A stretch of DNA of 64,000 nt from Halobaculum magnesiiphilum (lineage in GTDB: Archaea; Halobacteriota; Halobacteria; Halobacteriales; Haloferacaceae): assembly GCF_019823105.1 (NCBI RefSeq), contig NZ_CP081958.1, positions 1,860,001 to 1,924,000 on the forward strand, given 5' to 3'. The notes below the pieces were generated by a model. The model did not search any database and was not told where the DNA came from. It saw only the letters and a list, made by a program, of their open reading frames with translations. Shown here in pieces: positions 15,127 through 23,947 of this stretch. Both the position numbers and the translations under genes were made by a program. How positions within the stretch are numbered: the first letter of the stretch is position 1; each line of letters starts with the position of its first letter.

Positions 15127-16968
15127 TCAGTCGTCGGCCTGGCCGCCGTCGGTGGCGACCGCGCCGCCCGTGCCCCTGCGGGCCTCCTGGATGTTGTCGT
15201 ACCCCATCTTGACCAGCGACAGCGCCAGGTAGATCAGGGTGAACGCGATGGCGATCTGGACGACCGCCGACAGCATCGCGAAGGCCCCCGCCTCGGCCAT
15301 CCACGCGTCGTTGAGGAACTTCGCGTAGATGTTGTCGTGGAGCGCGAGCCACAGCAGCCCGAGAACGGTGATCGTCACCATGACCACCATCGGGCCGCCG
15401 GTGGAGATGAGCTGCTTCGAGTCGCTCCAGTTGGCGAGCCACACCGTCGCGGTGAGCAGCGCCAGCGCAGCGAGCAGCTGGTTCGCGCCGCCGAACAGCT
15501 GCCACAGCGTCAGCCACGAGCCGCTCGTGATCATGACGTACGCGGGCACCGCCTGCACGACCGCGTTGCCGTAGCGGTCGGCCGCGAACGACTCGACCGG
15601 CGACTCGGGCGTGCCGACGATCTCCTCCATCATGTACCGACCCAGCCGGACGGCGGTGTCGGTCGACGTGAGCAGGAAGCTCACGAGCACCAGCGCCATG
15701 AACGGGCCGCCGAAGGAGGTCGGGATGCCGAAGCTCGTCAGGATGAGCCCGCCGCCGGTCGCGAACGTCGGCAGCGCGAGGCCGATGCCGCCGCCGACCT
15801 CGGGCGCGACGAGCGCGACCGTGATCAGCGCGACGGTGGCGAGCAGTCCCTCGCCGAGCATCCCGCCGTAGCCGATCGCGCGCGCGTCGGTCTCCTTGTT
15901 CAGCTGCTTCGAGGTCGTCCCCGACGACACCAGCGAGTGGAACCCGGAGATGGTCCCGCACGCGATGGTGATGAACAGCAGCGGGAACAGCGGCGCGCCG
16001 GAGCGGCCGATGAACCCGTAGAACGGTTCGAGTTGCGTGGTGAGCGGCTGGCTCGGCGTGATCGCGCCGATGCCCATCGCGCCGCCCAGCGTGCCGACGA
16101 TGATCGCCAGCAGTGCCCCGCCGACCCCCGAGTACAGGAGGAACGACGAGAGGTAGTCACGCGGCTGCAGCAGCACCCACACCGGAAGCGCGCTCGCGAG
16201 CGCCCCGTACACGAGGATGATCGGGATCCACGCGGCGGTGTTGGCGCCGAGCGCGCCCGCGCCGGGGATCCACGACCCGCCGCTGCCCAGCAGAACGATC
16301 GTCTGTGCGGGCGCACGTGCGGCCGGCTCGAACAGCGCGACCGGGACCAGCGTCCCGACGTACACGCCCGCGAACATCGCGGCGACGAACGCGATCGTCC
16401 CCGGGATGAACGAGAGGTTCAGCTGGTACAGGTACACGCCGAACAGCACCGCCAACCCGATGTAGATCAGGCTCGCGGTCGCCGCCTCGGGGTACGCGTT
16501 GAACACGATCGCGACCACGAGTGCGAACACCGCGACGACGAGCACGATCGTGAGGAACGCGAACCACAGCAGCATGTTCTTGCCGCGCTCGCCCACGTAC
16601 TCGCCGATGATGTACCCGATCGACTTCCCCTCGTGTCGGAGGCTCGCCGACAGCGAGACGAAGTCGTGGACCGACCCCATCAGCGGGTTGCCGATGGCGA
16701 TCCACAAGATCGCGGGTACCCAGCCCCACACGACACCCGCGGTGATGGGACCCACGATGGGCGCGCCGCCAGCGATACTCGAATAGTGATGCCCCAAGAG
16801 TACCGGCTTCTTCGCCGGAACGTACTCCTGTCCGTCCTCGTATTTGTGTGCCGGCGTCTCCCGGTCCTCGTCCAGTTCGACGAACTGTGCGAGATACCGC
16901 GAGTACCCGAGATACCCCGCACTGAACAGTGCGAGTACCCCGATCACCAGCCACATTGCTGCCACCAT
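15127..16968 (-). CDS. cstA: CstA-family carbon starvation transporter (peptide/pyruvate)
   Basis: This 613-residue integral membrane protein has a dozen or more hydrophobic helices. It carries the CstA hallmarks near the N-terminus (HHYSSIAGGAPIVGPITA) and the loop with NPLMGSVHDFVSL. CstA-family carriers take up peptides or pyruvate when carbon is limiting. The minus-strand promoter region (16969-17214) contains a TTTATATTC box about 35 nt before the start. It converges with the archaellum block. The C-terminus is a charged cytosolic tail (QEARRGTGGAVATDGGQADD). Confidence 0.9.
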   Translation of the reverse strand: MVAAMWLVIGVLALFSAGYLGYSRYLAQFVELDEDRETPAHKYEDGQEYVPAKKPVLLGHHYSSIAGGAPIVGPITAGVVWGWVPAILWIAIGNPLMGSVHDFVSLSASLRHEGKSIGYIIGEYVGERGKNMLLWFAFLTIVLVVAVFALVVAIVFNAYPEAATASLIYIGLAVLFGVYLYQLNLSFIPGTIAFVAAMFAGVYVGTLVPVALFEPAARAPAQTIVLLGSGGSWIPGAGALGANTAAWIPIILVYGALASALPVWVLLQPRDYLSSFLLYSGVGGALLAIIVGTLGGAMGIGAITPSQPLTTQLEPFYGFIGRSGAPLFPLLFITIACGTISGFHSLVSSGTTSKQLNKETDARAIGYGGMLGEGLLATVALITVALVAPEVGGGIGLALPTFATGGGLILTSFGIPTSFGGPFMALVLVSFLLTSTDTAVRLGRYMMEEIVGTPESPVESFAADRYGNAVVQAVPAYVMITSGSWLTLWQLFGGANQLLAALALLTATVWLANWSDSKQLISTGGPMVVMVTITVLGLLWLALHDNIYAKFLNDAWMAEAGAFAMLSAVVQIAIAFTLIYLALSLVKMGYDNIQEARRGTGGAVATDGGQADD

Positions 16969-17214
16969 GCTTGTTACCTCGTCACAGTCGTGTGCAGAAT
17001 GAATATAAAAACATTAACCTTCGATGGTGGATCGACGGCGCTCAAACGGCAGTTTCGCCGGCCTGAACGATCGTTCTCCCTTCGTTACGTACCATTCGGT
17101 AGTGGATTTTGCGGAAAATCTGTCGTTGAATACTTTGTGGTTTGCCGCGCGCGCCTCGCGCGCACCCCACACACCCCACGCCGAACCGAACCGGGTCATC
17201 CCCGGCCGGGTGAC

Positions 17215-18216
17215 TCACGCCGAGCCGTCCGGGGGGGTCGCGGGCGGGGCCGCCTCGATGTCGAGCTCGTCGGCGACCTCCGTGAGGAAGTCGCCCTTCA
17301 CCTCCTCGACGCGGGTCTCGATCTCGGCGACGACGGGTTGCTCGAACTCCTCGCGAAGCGTCCGGAGGTGCGCGCGCTCGGTCGCGACGCGGTCGCGGAG
17401 GTAGCGCGCCCCGCGGCCGTTCTCGTCGTCGTCGGGCGAGGGAGTGAGCCGGTTCACCGCGAGCCCACGAACGGCGAGCCCGCGGTCGGCGAGTCCCTCG
17501 GCCGCGCGCCGCGTCTCACGCACCGACAGCTCGTCGGGGTTGACGACGAGGAAGAAGGCGGCGTGCTCGCGCAGCGTCTCGCCGGCGTACTCGAAGAACT
17601 CCTTGCGCTCCTGTAACCGCGCGAGGATCGGGTCGCCGTCCATCACTCTCCGGGGTTCGTTGTTGCCGATCGCGGCCTTCTCGTACAGGTCGATCGACTT
17701 CTCGCGCTTGCGCCGCAGCCGGTCGATCCACCCCTCCAGGAAGTCCGGCAGTCCGAGCAGCCGGAGCGTGCCGCCGGTGGGGGAGGTGTCGAAGACGACG
17801 CGGTCGAAGTCGTCGCTGGAGCGCATCACGTCGACGAACCGGTCGAACAGCGCGGCCTCGTAGGCGCCCGGGGTCTGATGTGCCATCTCGATCTGGCGGT
17901 CGATCTCGTTGACGAGCGCGGCGCTCACCTGGTCGCCGAGCGCGCGCTTCGTCTCCATCAGGTGGTGTTCGACCTCCTCGTCGGGGTCGATCTCCATCGC
18001 CCACAGCCCCTCGCGTCCCTCGACGGCCTGCGGCTCGTCGCCCAGTTCCTGGTCGAACACGTCCGACGTCGAGTGGGCCGGGTCCGTCGAGACGACGAGC
18101 GTGTCAAGCCCCGCGTCCGCGCACTTGACCGAGTACGCCGCCGACATCGTCGTCTTGCCGACGCCGCCCTTCCCGCCGAAGAACACGAACTTCTCCATGT
18201 GTGTGTCCCGGGCCAT
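17215..18216 (-). CDS. Get3/ArsA-family ATPase
   Basis: This 333-residue P-loop ATPase has the deviant Walker A GGKGGVGKTT (residues 14-23), switch I-like DPAHSTSDVF, and an A-loop DTSPTGGTLRLLGLP. It is a single-domain protein and so more like Get3 (tail-anchored protein targeting) than the two-domain arsenite pump ATPase; the function in haloarchaea is not settled. The start at 18216 overlaps the stop of the upstream gene by one base (TGATG); an ATG six codons further in (18198) is an alternative. The overlap indicates co-expression with the small upstream protein. Confidence 0.85.
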   Translation of the reverse strand: MARDTHMEKFVFFGGKGGVGKTTMSAAYSVKCADAGLDTLVVSTDPAHSTSDVFDQELGDEPQAVEGREGLWAMEIDPDEEVEHHLMETKRALGDQVSAALVNEIDRQIEMAHQTPGAYEAALFDRFVDVMRSSDDFDRVVFDTSPTGGTLRLLGLPDFLEGWIDRLRRKREKSIDLYEKAAIGNNEPRRVMDGDPILARLQERKEFFEYAGETLREHAAFFLVVNPDELSVRETRRAAEGLADRGLAVRGLAVNRLTPSPDDDENGRGARYLRDRVATERAHLRTLREEFEQPVVAEIETRVEEVKGDFLTEVADELDIEAAPPATPPDGSA

Positions 18217-18539
18217 CAGAAGTGGTACTGCTGTCCCTTGCGTTCGAGCATCGAGCCGCGGTCCCACATCCGGCGCTCCCACGCCTCGAACTCGTCCTCG
18301 AGATACGGGAGCAGCTCGGCGGTGTAGTAGGAGACCGGCGAGGGGATGCCGAAGGCGTCCGGGAAGCACGCCAGCATGAACGTGTCCTCCAGGTCCTCGG
18401 CCTCCTTCTCGATCTTCTCGTACGCCGGGTGGGTCACCAGCCCGTGATACAGGCCGGCCGCCCACTCGCGCAGCGCGTCGAGGTACCGGTCGATCCGGTC
18501 CGCGAGGGCGCCCCCGCCGTCGTCCGTGGCGTCGCTCAT
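18216..18539 (-). CDS. Conserved haloarchaeal protein, partner gene of the Get3-like ATPase
   Basis: This 107-residue soluble protein has no named family that I recognise. It is mostly helical and acidic, with a central segment FMLACFPDAFGIPSPVSYYTAE and C-terminal MWDRGSMLERKGQQYHF. It overlaps the ATPase start by one base, so the two proteins are likely made together and may interact. The start at 18539 is the first ATG giving this compact product; longer upstream extensions run through the divergent promoter of the CobW gene. Confidence 0.75.
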   Translation of the reverse strand: MSDATDDGGGALADRIDRYLDALREWAAGLYHGLVTHPAYEKIEKEAEDLEDTFMLACFPDAFGIPSPVSYYTAELLPYLEDEFEAWERRMWDRGSMLERKGQQYHF

Positions 18540-18650
18540 CGCTCGTGTGTGTGGCGCTCCCGTGGTTAAGCATGTCGCGATAGTGCGCGGATCGTCCTCG
18601 GCCCGCCGCGACCAACGGGCACAAGTACCACACGCGCGGATCGTTCGTCG

Positions 18651-20069
18651 ATGACGCCCGGACGCGGACTCGGCGGCGGTCCCGGACCGAGCGGCGACGA
18701 CGCCGTCCCGGTGACGGTCCTCTCGGGGAGCCTCGGGGCCGGCAAGACGACGCTGGTGAACCACATCCTCTCGAACGCCGGCGACCGCGACATCGCGGTG
18801 CTGGTCAACGACGTGGGATCGGTGAACGTCGATTACGACCTGCTCTCCTCGGAGGACCTCCCCGCCGTCGGCGTCGCGGAGCTGTCCAACGGCTGTATCT
18901 GCTGTGAGCTGCGCGACGACCTCGAACGCGCGGTCGTCCAGCTCGCCGACGGCAAGGAGTTCGACCACCTCGTCGTCGAGCCGTCGGGGATCAGCGAGCC
19001 CGGTCCCGTCGCCCGGCAGTTCACCAACGGCCCGGCTGCGGCCCGATACCGGATGGACGCCGTCGTCACGGTGCTCGACACCCCGCAGTTCCTCGACGCC
19101 TTCTCGGGCGAGGGAACCCCGAAACGACGGGGGAGCACCACTCACGAGGGCGGCGGTGCCCGCGGGGGCGGCGAGGGCGCGGACGCCGGCGCGGCGGCGA
19201 ACGGCGAGGACGCGGACCTCGGTGGCGACGACGCCGACCGCGAAGGCGACGGCGACGAGGCTCCCCGCCCGCTCTCGGATCTGCTCGTCGAACAGGTGGA
19301 GGGCGCGGACGTGGTCCTGCTCAACAAGGCCGACCTGTGCGACGAGGCCGAACTCGCGGAGGCCGAGGAGCTGGTGCGCGCGCTCCGTCCCCGCGCCGAG
19401 ACCCTTCCCACCGAACACTCGGCGGCGCCGCTGGATCGGATCCTCGACGTGGACCTGTACGAGCATCGGGACGAGGAGCACGGCCACGATCAGCCCGACG
19501 ACCGCGCCGACAGCGACGATCACGGGCACGCCGACGGCGACGATCACGGCCACGGACACGGCGGGGACGACCACGACCACGCCCACCCGGACGAGGTGTA
19601 CGGCGTCACCTCCTTCGTCTACCGCGCGCGGCGACCGTTCCACCCCGAACGCCTCGCCGAGTACCTCTCGAACCTGCCCGAGTCGGTCGTGCGCTCGAAG
19701 GGAACGCTCCACGTCGCCGGCAACGATCAACGGCTGCACTACAGCCAGGCCGGCCCCTCGGTTCGGGTGGAGGCGGTCGGCCCGTGGGTGGCGGCGATGG
19801 CGGAGGCCGACCGGGAGCTGTACCGGGCGAACCGCCGCGGCGGCGCCGACTGGGACGACGAGTGGGGCGACCGCCACACCGAGGTGGTCGTCATCGGCGT
19901 CGACCTCGACGAGCCGGCGGTGCGCGCGCGGCTGGACGACTGTCTCCTCACGGACGCGGAGCTGGAGAACGGAACCGGCGTCGACCCCGCCGAGTGGTTC
20001 CCGACCGCCCCCGCCGAGGGCGACGGCGATGGCGACGGGAACGCCGACGCGGTCGTTTCGCTGTCGTAG
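18651..20069 (+). CDS. CobW/COG0523-family GTPase with His-rich linker
   Basis: This 472-residue metallochaperone-type G3E GTPase has Walker A GSLGAGKTT (26-34), the metal-binding CxCC motif in NGCICCELR, and a guanine-specificity NKAD motif. A CobW_C domain forms the last 150 residues. Between them lie an acidic/Gly insert after FSGEGTPKRRG and a His/Asp-rich stretch (repeats of DDHGH) likely to bind Zn, Co or Ni. COG0523 proteins deliver metal to client enzymes; the metal here is unknown. It is divergently transcribed from the Get3-like operon. Confidence 0.88.
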   Translation: MTPGRGLGGGPGPSGDDAVPVTVLSGSLGAGKTTLVNHILSNAGDRDIAVLVNDVGSVNVDYDLLSSEDLPAVGVAELSNGCICCELRDDLERAVVQLADGKEFDHLVVEPSGISEPGPVARQFTNGPAAARYRMDAVVTVLDTPQFLDAFSGEGTPKRRGSTTHEGGGARGGGEGADAGAAANGEDADLGGDDADREGDGDEAPRPLSDLLVEQVEGADVVLLNKADLCDEAELAEAEELVRALRPRAETLPTEHSAAPLDRILDVDLYEHRDEEHGHDQPDDRADSDDHGHADGDDHGHGHGGDDHDHAHPDEVYGVTSFVYRARRPFHPERLAEYLSNLPESVVRSKGTLHVAGNDQRLHYSQAGPSVRVEAVGPWVAAMAEADRELYRANRRGGADWDDEWGDRHTEVVVIGVDLDEPAVRARLDDCLLTDAELENGTGVDPAEWFPTAPAEGDGDGDGNADAVVSLS

Positions 20070-20072
20070 CCG

Positions 20073-20294
20073 TCAGCAGGCGCAGCCGGTCGAGCCGGGC
20101 GAGCGCTCGAACTCCATCTCGTCGCCGCACTCCGGACACGACGGGGGACCCTCCCCCTCCACGTCGAGGTCGAGCAGGCGCTCGTCGCAGTCGTGACACC
20201 AGTACGCGCCCGTCGACTCCTCGGTGCCGCCCCCACGGTTCGGCGATTCCGTCGAGGCCTTCAGCGTCTCGGTGAGCGTGCCGATCAGTCCCAT
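20073..20294 (-). CDS. Small zinc-ribbon protein
   Basis: This 73-residue protein has two CxxC pairs, WCHDCDE and SCPECGDE, forming a zinc ribbon, then a Cys-rich tail GSTGCAC. The N-terminus (MGLIGTLTETLKAS) may be an amphipathic helix. The gene ends 3 nt from the convergent CobW gene. Function unknown. Confidence 0.75.
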   Translation of the reverse strand: MGLIGTLTETLKASTESPNRGGGTEESTGAYWCHDCDERLLDLDVEGEGPPSCPECGDEMEFERSPGSTGCAC

Positions 20295-20380
20295 GGGTGT
20301 GATACTCACTGTCCTGCGCATAAACTGCGGCGCGGATCCGCGGTCGCGACACACAACCGTCGAGTCCGCGATCGAGCGCC

Positions 20381-20785
20381 TCAGGCGTCGTCGGCGATGG
20401 TATCGAGCAGGCGCCGCAGCTCGCCGCGGCGCTTCCACCCGGCGATCCGGTCGGCAAGCGGGACCGGCAGCCCCAGCGAAACGCGCGAGACGGCCCGCAC
20501 CCGACTGCCCTCGTTGGCCGGCTCGACGGTCACCGCCGTCTCCATCGCGTCGAACGGTCCCCGTTCGCCGACCTGCTCGTAGCGCCAGCCGTCGTCGGTT
20601 TCGGTCACCCGGAGGTCGAACTCCAGACCGCCGCCGGCGACGGTGACGACGGTGGCGTCGTCCTCGGATCGGGTTCCCCGGACCACGAAGCTCCCCTCGT
20701 ACTCGACGAGCGCCGCCGGCGAGAGCAGCCGGCGGAGCGTGTCGGGGGTCGCCGCGACGAACCGCTCGGCCTCGACTTCGCGCAT
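20381..20785 (-). CDS. SRPBCC/START-like fold protein
   Basis: This 134-residue protein looks like a polyketide cyclase/CoxG-type SRPBCC domain: an N-terminal strand REVEAERFVAA, helix with DTLRRLLSPAALVEYEGSF, alternating strands (VVTVAGGGLEFDLRVTET) and a long C-terminal helix (ADRIAGWKRRGELRRLLDTI). Such domains bind hydrophobic ligands in a deep cavity. The ATG at 20785 is preferred to the start at 20812. Ligand unknown. Confidence 0.7.
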   Translation of the reverse strand: MREVEAERFVAATPDTLRRLLSPAALVEYEGSFVVRGTRSEDDATVVTVAGGGLEFDLRVTETDDGWRYEQVGERGPFDAMETAVTVEPANEGSRVRAVSRVSLGLPVPLADRIAGWKRRGELRRLLDTIADDA

Positions 20786-20842
20786 GCCGCGGGGTGGGCG
20801 CCCCCCGCACAAAAGCCCGCGGGGAACCGCCGTCGGCCGCGC

Positions 20843-21166
20843 TCACCAGTCGACGAGCGGGAGCGTCAACAGTACGAGCAGCAGCCCGAAGGCGACGGCG
20901 GCGTACAACAGCCGCCGGAACCGCCACGACGCCGGGAGGTTCTCGCGGAGGTCCGGCCGAGCCGAACGCACGAGGCGATGGTACGCGGCGACCGCGGTCG
21001 CGACGAAGGCCGCGACCGACCCTGTGAGCGCGAGCGGCAGGTCGACGCCGAACAGCGCCATCAGGTAGATCGGTCCGAACGAAAGGGCGATCATGAACGC
21101 CATCCCCGCGACGACGAGGAAGGGGACGGCGTCGACGGCGTCGCCCTCGCGGTTCCGGAGGCGCAT
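20843..21166 (-). CDS. Small membrane protein, three predicted helices
   Basis: This 107-residue protein has hydrophobic segments at about 14-40 (PFLVVAGMAFMIALSFGPIYL), 44-62 and 85-104. The loops carry Arg, in line with the positive-inside rule. No family recognised. It is divergent from the 59-residue membrane protein at 21218, with 51 nt between their starts. Confidence 0.7.
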   Translation of the reverse strand: MRLRNREGDAVDAVPFLVVAGMAFMIALSFGPIYLMALFGVDLPLALTGSVAAFVATAVAAYHRLVRSARPDLRENLPASWRFRRLLYAAVAFGLLLVLLTLPLVDW

Positions 21167-21217
21167 ACCCGACCTACGACCGCGAGAGCCAAGTAGGTGG
21201 TACCCGCACGGCGAGGC

Positions 21218-21397
21218 ATGGCAAGCGACGGCGACCCGCGCGTGCTGCTCGCGATGAACATCGTCCTCTCGTCGATCTTCGCGTCGGTCGTCGTGTGGGG
21301 GCTGTCGTACCTCGATCTCGCCGCGTTGACGCTCGAGAACGTCGCCGGGCTCGCGATCGTCGTCTTCGCGGCCACGTACCTCCTCGTGTTGCGGTAG
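21218..21397 (+). CDS. Small two-helix membrane protein
   Basis: This 59-residue protein has two hydrophobic helices (MNIVLSSIFASVVVWGLSYL and VAGLAIVVFAATYLLVLR). The ATG at 21218 is taken; the seven codons upstream to 21197 are less likely. No homologue can be named from sequence alone. It lies between two minus-strand membrane-protein genes. Confidence 0.65.
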   Translation: MASDGDPRVLLAMNIVLSSIFASVVVWGLSYLDLAALTLENVAGLAIVVFAATYLLVLR

Positions 21398-21453
21398 CGT
21401 CGCGCGCCCGACCGAGGCCGAGTACCGTTTCAGGCCGGGAGCCGAGTGCCGAT

Positions 21454-22086
21454 TCAGGCCGCCAGCAGGAACACCGCGGTCATCGCCGCCCCCGCGGCGG
21501 GCGGGATGGTGAGGTTGTCGTCGACCACGTAGCCGCGGACCACCGGCTTCACGCCGTCGGCGACGGTCGCCCCGAGCGCCCCCGCGGCCGCGGCGGCGAC
21601 GCCGACGACCGTCCCCGCGTGGAGGACGGTGATCGGCACCGCGAGCGCGAAGCACACGAGGAACATCACCCCCAGCACGCCGACCTCCTTGGCCGTCGTC
21701 GCGTCGTTGCTGCCGAGGTACCCGGAGATCGGGTCGCCGATCGACAGCATCAGGATCGCCGACACCGCGATCGGCGGCTCGAAGGCGACGATCTCGGGCC
21801 CGTACGGCGGCGCGAACGCCAGCGCCGCGACGGTCGCGCCCACCATGAACAGGGCATAGCCGGCGACGTTGTCGGCCTCGTACTCCCGCGTCAGCTCGTC
21901 GTACACGCGGTCCAGCGGCGGCCACTCCACGCCGACGACGAGTCGGAGGAACTCCAACACAAACACGCCGGCCGTCGCGACCAGCAGGAGCGCCTGTAGC
22001 TGTCGCCAGGTGACGAGCCCGAGCAGGTAGATCGCCGGGAACCCGGTCCCGGAGGCGTGAACCGCCCGCCGCTTCAGCTCCCCCAT
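21454..22086 (-). CDS. Polyprenol/dolichol kinase-like membrane protein
   Basis: This 210-residue protein has about six hydrophobic helices and the CTP-dependent kinase signatures of the dolichol/phytol kinase family: EFLRL in the first third, GDPISGYLGSN in the middle and VVDDNLTIP near the C-terminus. Members phosphorylate long-chain isoprenoid alcohols, which in haloarchaea would feed N-glycosylation lipid carriers or lipid salvage. It ends 7 nt beyond the glyS stop on the same strand and may share a transcript with it. Confidence 0.75.
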   Translation of the reverse strand: MGELKRRAVHASGTGFPAIYLLGLVTWRQLQALLLVATAGVFVLEFLRLVVGVEWPPLDRVYDELTREYEADNVAGYALFMVGATVAALAFAPPYGPEIVAFEPPIAVSAILMLSIGDPISGYLGSNDATTAKEVGVLGVMFLVCFALAVPITVLHAGTVVGVAAAAAGALGATVADGVKPVVRGYVVDDNLTIPPAAGAAMTAVFLLAA

Positions 22087-22093
22087 CGGCGTC

Positions 22094-23947
22094 TCAGGCC
22101 GTCTCCACGTCCGTCTCGATCTCGTCGTGCGACGCCGCGAGCGCGTCGAACGCGCGGTCGTCCTCGGGATCGAGCAGGGCGGCGATCTCGTCGGCGACCT
22201 CGCTCACGGGCACGCGGACCTGCCGCGCGGAGTCGCGCTCGCGGACGGTGACGGTGTCGGGGCCGTCGCCCTCGATGCCGTCGCGGTCGACGGTGACACA
22301 GAAGGGCGTGCCGACCTCGTCCTGCCGGCGGTAGCGCCGGCCGATCGAGCCGGAGTCGTCGTACTCGACCGAGAGGCCCGCCGCGCGCAGGTCGTCGGTG
22401 ACCTCGTCGGCCAGATCGAGCAGGCGGTCGTCGTTGGAGACCAGCGGGAAGACGGCGGCGTCGGTGGCGGCCATCTCCGGGTCGAGCGCGAGGTAGGTGC
22501 GCTCCTCGCCGTCGACCTCGTCGGTCCGGTAGGCGTGCTCGATGACGGTGTAGACGATGCGGTCGACGCCGAACGACGGCTCGACGACGTGGGGGGTGAT
22601 GTGCTCGCCGTTCTCGGTCACCTCCTCGACCGAGAAGTTCGCCACGTCGCTGTCGACCGTGTGGGTTTCGCCGTCGACCTCGACCTCGACTTCGGCCTCG
22701 TCGAAGGCGTCCGGGTCGCGCTCGGCGAGCGTCTGCAGCGCCTCTGCGACCGCGCCGGCGTCGCCGCCGAACTCGGGGCCGAGGGTCGCCATGTCGGGGT
22801 CGACGGTCGCGCGCTCGACGGTCTTCGGCTCGTCGTACTGCTTGAACACGGTGAACGACTCGCCGGAGTGTTCGGCGTGTTTGCTCAGGTCGTAGTCCGA
22901 GCGGTAGGCGAAGCCGGTGATCTCGATCCAGTCGCCTTCGTCTCGCGGCTCCTCGTCGTCGCCGCTCGACGACCTCGCGGCGCTTCGCGCCGCGCCCACT
23001 TCCGATTCGGCGTCCCAGCAGTCGGCCGCGTAGTGGGCCAACTCGCCGGGGAGGTGCTGGCGGAACCGGAACCGGTCCATGTCGACGCCGACGCGTTCGT
23101 ACCACTCCTGTGCGACACCGAGGTAGTAACCGACCCAGTCGGAGCCGATGACGCCCTCGTCGACGGCGTCGCCGACGGTCGTGGTGTAGGCCTCGCCGTC
23201 CTCGTCCTCCTGCTCGTCGGCAGGGTACAGTGTGACCTCAACGTCCTCGACCTCGTGGAGCGGCGGCTCGTCCTCCTCGGGGTCGATGAACGTCTCCAGC
23301 TCGGCTTGCGTGAACTCGCGCACGCGGATGATGCCCTTCCGGGGGCTGATCTCGTTGCGGTAGGCCGGGCCGATCTGGGTGACGCCGAACGGGAGGCGGT
23401 TCCTGGCGTACTCCTTGAGGCGCGGGAACTCGACGAAGATGCCCTGGGCGGTCTCGGGGCGCATGTAGCCGGGCTGGCCCGAGCCGGGGCCGATGCTCGT
23501 CTCGAACATGAGGTTGAAGTCCTCGACCGGCTCGCCCGAAAGCGCCGCGTCGCAGGTGGGACACCGCAGGTCGTGCTCGCGGATCAGCTCCTCGACCTCG
23601 GAGATCGGGAGCGACTCGGCCTCCTCGATGTGAGTGTTGTCCTCGATGAGGTGGTCGGCGCGGTGTGACTCGCCGCACTCGGGGCACTCGACGAGCATGT
23701 CGTCGAAGCCGTCGAGGTGGCCCGACGCCTCGAAGACGGCCTCGGGCATGATCGTCGGCGCCTCGATCTCCATGTTGCCCTGGCGGACGGTGAAGCGGTC
23801 GCGCCAGGCGGACTCGAGGTTGTCCTTCACCGCCGCGCCGTTGGGGCCGTACGTGTAGAAGCCGGCGACGCCGCCGTAGGCGCCGTTGGCGCCGAAGAAG
23901 AAGCCCCGACGCTTCGCCAGCTCGATCACGTCCTCCTGTTCGGCCAT
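22094..23947 (-). CDS. glyS: Glycyl-tRNA synthetase (class II)
   Basis: This 617-residue alpha2-type class II synthetase charges tRNA-Gly. Visible elements are the N-terminal catalytic start RRGFFFGANGAYGG, motif 2 around ARNRLPFGVTQIGPAYRNE, an IRVREFTQAELE segment, motif 3 with FGVDRIVYTVIEH, and a C-terminal anticodon-binding domain. A zinc-binding CxxC pair set lies in the insertion near residues 90-130 (VECPECGES, RCPTCDAA). A Ser/Arg/Asp-rich insert (SAARSSSGDDEEPRDEG) coded by a low-complexity hairpin-prone stretch interrupts the middle of the protein. The gene starts at the base next to the CBS-protein stop. Confidence 0.95.
   Translation of the reverse strand: MAEQEDVIELAKRRGFFFGANGAYGGVAGFYTYGPNGAAVKDNLESAWRDRFTVRQGNMEIEAPTIMPEAVFEASGHLDGFDDMLVECPECGESHRADHLIEDNTHIEEAESLPISEVEELIREHDLRCPTCDAALSGEPVEDFNLMFETSIGPGSGQPGYMRPETAQGIFVEFPRLKEYARNRLPFGVTQIGPAYRNEISPRKGIIRVREFTQAELETFIDPEEDEPPLHEVEDVEVTLYPADEQEDEDGEAYTTTVGDAVDEGVIGSDWVGYYLGVAQEWYERVGVDMDRFRFRQHLPGELAHYAADCWDAESEVGAARSAARSSSGDDEEPRDEGDWIEITGFAYRSDYDLSKHAEHSGESFTVFKQYDEPKTVERATVDPDMATLGPEFGGDAGAVAEALQTLAERDPDAFDEAEVEVEVDGETHTVDSDVANFSVEEVTENGEHITPHVVEPSFGVDRIVYTVIEHAYRTDEVDGEERTYLALDPEMAATDAAVFPLVSNDDRLLDLADEVTDDLRAAGLSVEYDDSGSIGRRYRRQDEVGTPFCVTVDRDGIEGDGPDTVTVRERDSARQVRVPVSEVADEIAALLDPEDDRAFDALAASHDEIETDVETA

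Noticed and set aside
14938..17616. An 892-codon plus-strand frame across cstA
   Set aside because: It is the complement-frame shadow of the well-supported CstA gene; composition is Arg/Glu/Asp-rich and no domain is visible.
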